Part shown: piece after piece, positions 57,601 through 64,000 of the stretch
Numbering within the stretch: the stretch's first letter is position 1
Layout: the number at the start of each line of letters is the position of its first letter
NCBI GenBank assembly: GCA_037976565.1
Contig: CP137675.1
Coordinates: 6,414,272-6,478,271 of the forward strand
Direction: 5' to 3'
DNA from: Mesocentrotus franciscanus
Lineage: Eukaryota; Echinodermata; Echinoidea; Camarodonta; Strongylocentrotidae
Length of the DNA stretch: 64,000 bases
Notes under the pieces: model-generated
What the model was told of the DNA's origin: nothing
Database searches by the model: none
Seen by the model: only the letters and a program-made list of their open reading frames with translations
Translations under genes and position numbers: made by a program

Positions 57601-59564
57601 TCTGCCCATATTTTCAGACCTCACATTACAGGTCTACAAAGGGAGTTCTTTTGTCTTTCCTTATTACAGTTTAAAGGCTCATAGTAGTGGGTTTTCGTGG
57701 GGAATTTGACACCATTGGGTGTTTACCTAATAAAATGTGTCGTCAATCACCAAGAGTTGACTTCACTTTTAAGACCGACAGGTCTTATGTAAAACACTGT
57801 GCCCTGAACCTACTGCCATAAGGCAAGCTGGAAGTATTTTCTGCATTAGAGTCAGAGACCTGTGTACACATTAATTGGTAATTCAACTAAATCTAGTGTC
57901 AGCGAATTATGATGCAATACACGTTGACACTGAATACTGCGTGGCTTTGAATACACTGCATTCCCTTAAAAAAAGAAGTTATTAATATTTTGACAAACTT
58001 GATTTGGTCATGAGCTTCTTGTAAGCCAGATCATTTCATGCTTTATGAAATTATATAATTTTCATTGATAATATACTGACTATACTTACATAACATATAA
58101 TACACATTATTATGAACATATTTGATTTTCTAAAGAGGAGTCACATATTAATGGCACTAAATTAAAAATCAGTGTACATCTTATCCTGTTATATCATGTC
58201 ATACATGATATCTCTTTCTCACTCTTTATACACCTTGATCTCTTTTTACCCCTTTGCCACCGATCTACTTCTCTTTCAATCATCATTGCTACCTCCCCCT
58301 CCCCCCCTTCTGTCTCTCTCTCTCTCTCTCTCACTGTCTCCCCCTCTGTTTCTCTACCTCTTTGTCTGTCTGTCTCTATCTATCACTCCCTCTCTCTCTC
58401 TCTCTCTCTTTCTCTCTTTCTCTCTCCCTCTCTTTCTCTCCCTGTGTTACACCCCTCCCCTCAATCCACAGGGTAGTCAAGAGCACCCTCTAGAACCAGA
58501 GGAGTATGTTGTCAGCAAACGTCACAATGAAGGTAAGAATCCCACAATTCCAACACTCCTTTTGCCAGCTTTCTGTACAGTGTGATAGTGAACAAGGATT
58601 ATAATTTCGAAATACGAGGTGCGATGGCTCAGTGGTAGAGTAGTGGTCTCGTAACCATGAGGTCCCGAGTTCAAAACCAAGTTGATGTGCTAGTGCCCTT
58701 TGGTAAGACATTAATTCTCATTTCCAAGTCCCTCGGAGAGGACAAATAAAGAAAGAAACAAACAAATTGAAATATGCCTCTCAAAATGTTGATAATAATT
58801 TGTGCAAGAATGACTGACCATCATGCCAGATTCTTTCAAATTACAATTAGTACTCAGAAGTTCGCTCAGTTGGTAGAGTGTTTGCTATTTGTTCATTCAA
58901 CTTTACCTTGGGGATATGAATGTTTCTTGTGGACAAGTGCACCTCCCTGGTTCTCAAAACACAGGCTAGAAAATAGAAAATTAATCTGTCCCTCAGAGAG
59001 GATGTCATCTGGAAGTCCTGTGTATAGAAGACCCATATCTTTTGTATCTCAAAAAAATCTCTGCACTTTTCTTGAAGAGCATGGTAGTAGAAGCCCTAAA
59101 AAAAAACCTCTTTGGTTATGGGTGATGCCTCAGAGAGGTTCAGTTGAGTGGAAAACACTATGTCTTTATTCATGTTTCCTTTTCATAGGTTCATGCTTGT
59201 AGAAGGGAGGAGAGGGTTATTGTTTGTTTGTTTTGCTCTGTCTGAGAAACTATCTCTTGTTTGATGTGTGGTGAGGCGATACCACACAACACGCACAGAT
59301 CATCTACTCTCCATATACATGTATGACATATCAACCATTCAAAGCTAGATCCAAATCCAAAACCATGCTATTAAGAAGTCAACAGTTTCCTATCTATTAT
59401 CAGTCATGCATGTATTTAGTAAGTGATGTCTGTAGTCTTAACCATCTTGATACTATGTCATCTGCTCATTCTTCTTTATTCCAGTTCACAGCAAAAAGGA
59501 TGCATTCAAATCAACTCTCAAGAGACTGACAGTGTATGCAGAGCATCATAAAAATGAATTGTAA
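54466..59564 (+). CDS. MYDGF: MYDGF, myeloid-derived growth factor
   Basis: Five exons give 156 aa (human 173). In vertebrates this is a small ER-resident and secreted beta-sandwich protein with protective and angiogenic growth-factor activity. A signal peptide covers about 1-21 (GILALFFFIFIRLQ). Family landmarks are FDVRPGG (31-37), KCTFLYKAQGGTNE (50-63), YSCTVTRPEGTSY (78-89), FFLQFKMKVAGARLE, and AFKSTLKRL near the end. C51 and C79 correspond to the human disulfide pair. The end HHKNEL is a KDEL-like retrieval signal (human ends RTEL). An in-frame TAA at 54430-54432 supports the ATG. All exon phases agree. Confidence 0.95.
54604..56272. other. MYDGF intron 1, proximal part
   Basis: Mostly unremarkable AT-rich DNA. 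55555-55860 holds many ACTTAAG-type palindromes (GACTTAAGCGCGACTTAAG, ACTTACTTAAGTAAGTC) and three GGTGACGCAC-like motifs, probably an old inverted-repeat element. Confidence 0.5.
56273..56499. mobile_element. Deletion derivative of the 401-bp fold-back element
   Basis: Matches the left arm and centre of 30710-31110, but after about 19 bases of the right arm it jumps to the terminal CACTCTA. TA flanks both sides. In MYDGF intron 1. Confidence 0.92.
56797..56847 (+). CDS. MYDGF: MYDGF exon 2
   Basis: A 51-base exon encoding GPFKCTFLYKAQGGTNE. Its acceptor is fed by a CT microsatellite (56725-56790). Confidence 0.94.
57364..57504 (+). CDS. MYDGF: MYDGF exon 3
   Basis: Core of the fold: KWEMTLAKDEFGVYSC, TVTRPEGTSYIFFLQFKMKV; donor ATT|GTAAGA, phase 0. 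Confidence 0.95.
58280..58450. repeat. CT microsatellite before MYDGF exon 4
   Basis: Long runs of TCTC with CTGTCTGTC interruptions, ending about 20 bases upstream of the exon 4 acceptor. Confidence 0.9.
58472..58532 (+). CDS. MYDGF: MYDGF exon 4
   Basis: GSQEHPLEPEEYVVSKRHNE; donor G|GTAAGA in phase 1. Confidence 0.92.
58616..58766 (+). mobile_element. tRNA-derived SINE in MYDGF intron 4
   Basis: Box A TGGCTCAGTGG (58625), a CGT anticodon-like loop in GTCTCGTAACC, and box B-like GAGTTCAAAAC (58668) sit where a tRNA would have them. A body GCTAGTGCCCTTTGGTAAGAC and an A-rich tail (AAAGAAAGAAACAAAC) follow. The acceptor stem does not pair, so it is not a functional tRNA gene. Confidence 0.82.
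59485..59564 (+). CDS. MYDGF: MYDGF exon 5
   Basis: HSKKDAFKSTLKRLTVYAE, then the ER-retrieval end HHKNEL and TAA 59562-59564. AATAAA near 59789 is a candidate poly(A) signal. Confidence 0.94.
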
Positions 59565-60886
59565 CATTCATATTTCTCTTAATTCTTGTTTTCAAATTTT
59601 ACAAAGGATATAAATTTATGAAGGGTAGTTTCATTTGTACAATTTCCTATCAAATTTTCTATGCCCAACATCCTTTTATTGAAAATAGTTCTAAGTATGC
59701 TTAGCCATCCCTTGTATCCTTCAGTTTTTTTTGTTAAATCATAGGCTTGATGATTTAAGCCTGCCCAAAATCAGAGCGATGGATTAGAATAAATGGATAA
59801 ACTTTTATAGCTGCAACAACGTATACATTAGAAATTATGAGGATGTACATGTACTCAGCCATGCCTTGTGTTTCTTTTCATAGTTATGATATATCTAGAG
59901 TTTGTAATTGGTCGATGATGTCATGCAAACTACAGTCCCAGTATGATTGAGTTTGAATGCTATGCATGACACAAATTAAAATTAAACTCAAGGGAAATGT
60001 ATCTTAAAGAAAAATGTCATCATGTAGCATGTGTTACAGGGCCTCATAGTAAAGTGATAAAAAACTGCTCTACCATTAGACAATAGTCATCCCTATCTCA
60101 CATTTCAAAGGCAGTGATGCCTGTGTATGACTGTTGTTACAGTTTTAACTGCCAGGTATATTCCAATGGTATTGATTTCATCACTCAAACTTAATGAGAA
60201 CACATTTAGAATGACTTCATGAACGACATTTCTCTTTCACTTCTAAATTTCTAGTTGTCTTTACTATATTATCTATACCATGTTTGCATACTGTAACAAT
60301 CTTGATTCAGGTTATATATATTGTTGATGAACGTGCAGATTAATCCATATCTCACACCATTCATTGATATATACGTATATGGATAATCTCTAATTACACT
60401 GAAATATATTTTTCTACTTTGGGTTGTATTGTACATGTATTTCTGTTCCTAGTTGATCTATCTGTCTGCATGGGATGATGTACACTGAAATTGTGAAATA
60501 AGCGGGCCTTCCAGCGGAACCCTTTAGCATTCATTTCCTTTCATTCATAGCTTACTTAGAATTTATACATCATGGCATTGATGCCAAATTGCAGATGATT
60601 TCAAACTATTAAAACAAAATGTTCAGAGACATTACACATTAAAAAAAGTAAGAACGTGAATGATTAAAAAGAAATATATGAAAAAGGATTAACATGTCAG
60701 AATAAATTCTAAATAATTGCAGTACTTTCAAACCCAATTATGTAAGGGGAAGCAAATATTTGTGCCAATACAGGGATGTATGGTTTGAAAAGAGAAGCCT
60801 CATTGCTACATGATGAGTAGTCACTCTGAGAGAGAGATTTTATCACTATTCAAAACAGAAGAGCGCCCTCATAACTATGCCAGACC
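59565..60886. other. 3' flank of MYDGF
   Basis: AT-rich, no gene or clear repeat seen. Confidence 0.55.
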
Positions 60887-61168
60887 TGGGGGGTGTTTCA
60901 CAAAGATCCTAAGTTGGAAAGCCGTTAGCATCTATGAAAATATTTTGTAAAAGTTATTTTAAATGGCATAAAATGTTGATTCAAATTATTCATATTTTCT
61001 ATTATCAAGGAGATGTCACGTTCTTGATGTGGAATTTATAAAATGTCTAAAATACTTGAATTTTCGCTTTTGAATATATTTTATTTTCAGGCTACCAATG
61101 GCTCTCCATAATTTTTAAGTCCAACTTAGAGTTAAGTTCGACTTAGGATCTTTGTGAAACACCCCCCT
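60887..61168. mobile_element. Palindromic MITE
   Basis: GGGGGGTGTTTCACAAAGAT (with CCTAAGTT following) faces its complement at the right end (ATCTTTGTGAAACACCCCCC). Arms are about 30 bp and the centre is AT-rich. Confidence 0.85.
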
Positions 61169-61259
61169 GTAGTGATGAGATTTCTTGTCTCCTCCAGATT
61201 TGGGGTTCTCTTTCAGGTAGCCCATAGCTTGTTGATTTACAAATAGACGTGACAGGGGA

Positions 61260-61440
61260 TGTCTCTTCTGATTGGACAGTCATTTCATGGACTTCCTAAT
61301 AGTTCCCCTCCCACAGAGATTGTATGCGGGAGGGGACAGTAACTATTTGGAGCTCCATGATTTAACCTATGACCGTACTCGTGTACACGTGCGTATAATG
61401 AGCATGTCACAACTATTTCTCTCAATATGCTATGAGGCAG
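61260..61440 (+). repeat. Dispersed repeat, second copy of 48860-49055
   Basis: Same landmarks in the same order, about 70-80% alike by eye. No coding content. Confidence 0.75.
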
Positions 61441-64000
61441 CCCTGGTGGCCAGATAGAGCTATACATTCATTTATAGGGTTTGGGTTGTGGAGTTCTTCA
61501 AAGCTAATTTATTACTCTTTATTGGTTACATTACACATACATGTGTAACCAAATCTTGATATATCTAATTTCATTTACATCTTTATTATAGTTGAACTGT
61601 AGTTTTAAACAGAAGGTCACATATAATAATAGATATATCTGCAAGATCTGTAATAATTGTTTGTAAAATTGTGCATAAACACATTCCAGTGTGTACTAAT
61701 TGAAACCGTATGTTTCTTAATTTTTGTTTATTGCATTGCAATATTTTCAGGCTTTGTCCTCAAACCTTATGAAAGCTAATTTATTCAAAAGAAAAGTGCC
61801 TTATTTTTAATAGATATGAATGGAAAAAAATCGGAGTCTTAAGTTTACTTACTGTGTAATGTGGGTGGTTTCTTTTTTGTGTTATTTAGAAGACTTGTTT
61901 GTAAAACGTATTTCATGTTAAATAAAGGGTGAATAAGGTTGCATAAAAAGAGGGTGGAATTTGGGACAGATGACGTGGGAGAAGTATGAAATAGAAGACA
62001 GTGAAATTGTATGAAACATTAAAAAAAAAACTATTTTCCCTTTTCAACATTTGAACAATATTGTGTATGTATGATTGTACATGTATTAGACAAATTCTTT
62101 CGCTTCACAATGATGACAGATAAACACATTTTGAGCACGTGGCGTCATTATTCTGTTCCGTATTGTTTTGTGTGGGGTATGAATATTTCATTGTTATATG
62201 AGAATTTGATTATAGAAGCAATAACATTATTAAATCATGTTAAAAACAAAATAATTTCGCTGCTAAGTGCTTTGCTGATTTCTCGCGTCGTACTTCCCGA
62301 ACCAAGTTTTTTTCTTCCTTTGTTGCTCTTTCTCTAAGTTGCCCATACAAGGTGAAGAGAGCAAGGGAGGGAAGAAAGATGATGAGAGACAGATAGGGAG
62401 AGAAAGATGAGAAGAAAGAGAGTAGGGAAGATAGAAAGAAGGGAGGTGGAGAGAGAAAGAGAGTGTTAGAGTTGAAGAGGGGGGTGAGTGAAGAATGAGG
62501 GAGGAAGAGAGAGGGAAGATGAGAGACATTTCAAATGATGCCCATCGATAGGATGATAAGAATTGGGGAAGGTTCACATGCATGAAGAGGGTGTATGAAA
62601 AGGTTCTTTTTTTTTGGTATGTTTTAGTTTTCAAAGTTTTTGTTGTGTAATCATTGTGCTAAATCGCGTCTTTATTTTCTCACATGTTAAAGACGTATAA
62701 AGAGTATAAAGATATTAACATCGTACACATCTACATCGATAGTGTTATCCTACACCTTTGTCGTTATTATTAGGGCGTGTTCCCGCTCAAATTTTCTTAC
62801 GATTGATTAAGTGTAGTCATATTGTAAATCGTGTGACTGGTTGGCAATTTTGTTAGATTTGAGTTGCGGCCCTTGCGATCGACCTTTTTTAAAAACTAAA
62901 GGTAAATCAATCATTTTGAGGGAGGGGCTCTGGGGAAGCCATATAATTATTCCTTGGTATTTTCTCTTTAAAATTAAGCATCTGATATCCAGGGACACAA
63001 AATTAAACGATAACATAATAAGGCAAATGAAAGCATAAAAAAATGATGATAATGATGATAATGATAATAATTGTTTTAATTTTTTTTAATGCCTGGTGAT
63101 TGCCCCCACTTTAGGAGGCATATCAATAGATCATAGCGTAATGCATTCACGAATGCGTAATGGATCTTTTCAATAATACTTCTCCTTCATTATATGACAT
63201 AGATGTACGTAACATTTTCAGGAAGAGAAACTTTAGAGCCCAACCTGTTTTTTTAAAGTGGGGGTCCAGGGGCGGCGGAGCTTCATTCAAAGTGGGGGTG
63301 CACCAGCCAAAAAGGGTACTTTCTGGAAAAAAGGGGCACCTACAAAGAGTAATCTCAAGGCGAAAATTTGACAATTTGTAGACATTGTATAAATTATACC
63401 CTCCATTGTCATTAATAAATTATCAGGGATGATCTTGCAAGTTTTTCTCTTTACGTGGTCCAAGATACTACTTCAGCACTATACTCTGCCCGTGTCTGAA
63501 TATTGATTTGCGAGGGAGCGAAGCGTGCGAGCAAAATTGTTAAGCAGTTTGAGGTCACATTGCGACTGATTAGTTCTCATTATTACATGCAATAACCGAT
63601 CCTGATGGGGTTTTAGGCAAAATCTCATAGTAAAATAATGAATGAGACCTTCAATATATTACTTAATTATATTATCTATAAATGCGAGCGAGTGTACCGA
63701 GCGAGTTTTTGGGGGATTTTGGGATTTTAGGGGCACATAGGAGGTTAAGAGAAATCTACTGTTTCTGGCTAGATGACGGTTGATAACAACATCTTGTCAT
63801 AACACGTGTGATAATTATATGCATCGATCGGCCTTATTAACATGAATGACATTAGTAATGTAAATTCAGTTGCCTTGAGTTTGGAAACTCCCATATTGTC
63901 TAAACCTTCATATTCTTGTAAAAAGGACAATTTATTACCTTGGCATTCTTTGATGTTCAAAAGGACTCCCCCGGAGCGCCACCTCTGGGGTTTCAACCAA
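61441..64000. other. Intergenic, no gene seen
   Basis: Contains a GA-rich purine tract (62338-62530), a small TGA/TAA microsatellite (63040-63075), a GGGGTCCAGGGGCGGCGGAGC repeat fragment (63260) and GAGCGAAGCG-type motifs at 63510 and 63683. No exon was recognised. Confidence 0.55.

Noticed and set aside
58616..58690. Functional tRNA gene
   Set aside because: Box A and a decayed box B are present, but the acceptor and T stems do not pair and a SINE body follows.
58858..58945. Possible second tRNA-like promoter (CGCTCAGTTGGTAGAGTG)
   Set aside because: Box A is good but no box B at the right distance, so I did not annotate a SINE or tRNA.

Overview
The window is 64 kb of animal nuclear DNA. 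Every real gene is split into small exons with GT..AG introns, most of the sequence is AT-rich intron or intergenic DNA, and it is dense in short inverted-repeat transposons, LINE and SINE relics and microsatellites. A seven-domain SRCR receptor, a STRA6-type retinol receptor, a GIY-YIG ANKLE1 nuclease and the style of the repeats suggest a marine invertebrate deuterostome, most likely an echinoderm such as a sea urchin (inference; no species marker was seen). No bacterial features, CRISPR array or viral gene was seen.

Layout: 1-1590 is a degraded copy of a dispersed repeat, followed by a 500-base run of N. 2396-4155 (+) carries the last three exons of a STRA6/RBPR2-like retinol-transport receptor. 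7519-9190 is the better copy of the opening repeat. 10687-19119 (-) is a complete eight-exon GTPBP3 (mitochondrial MnmE), the GTPase that modifies the wobble uridine of mitochondrial tRNAs. 19858-28301 (+) is a complete eight-exon ANKLE1 (ankyrin, LEM and GIY-YIG endonuclease), transcribed head-to-head with GTPBP3 from a 738-bp shared intergenic region. 28296-29095 is a 17-bp minisatellite that starts at the ANKLE1 stop codon. 34382-37035 (-) is a two-exon rhodopsin-class GPCR. 40001-50467 (+) is a ten-exon single-pass receptor with seven SRCR domains. 54466-59564 (+) is a five-exon MYDGF (myeloid-derived growth factor) with a KNEL ER-retrieval end.

For all complete genes I joined exons by eye. 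Reading phase is kept across every junction and the spliced totals are multiples of three: GTPBP3 587 aa, ANKLE1 819 aa, GPCR 396 aa, SRCR receptor 833 aa, MYDGF 156 aa. The products do not form one pathway. The one clear arrangement is the divergent GTPBP3-ANKLE1 pair, whose human counterparts (from memory) also lie close together on chromosome 19p13.11.

The non-coding part is the richest in unusual structure: a hAT-like element with near-perfect 8-bp target duplications inside the GPCR intron, another inserted in LINE relics in the SRCR gene, a 401-bp fold-back element and its deletion derivative, nested inverted repeats packed with CGTCA motifs in ANKLE1 intron 1, a repeat carrying DR1-type nuclear-receptor half-sites, a transposon-like element with 183-bp internal tandem repeats, and a possible 7SL-like SINE. 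I recognise no new multi-gene system; the best leads are listed as findings.
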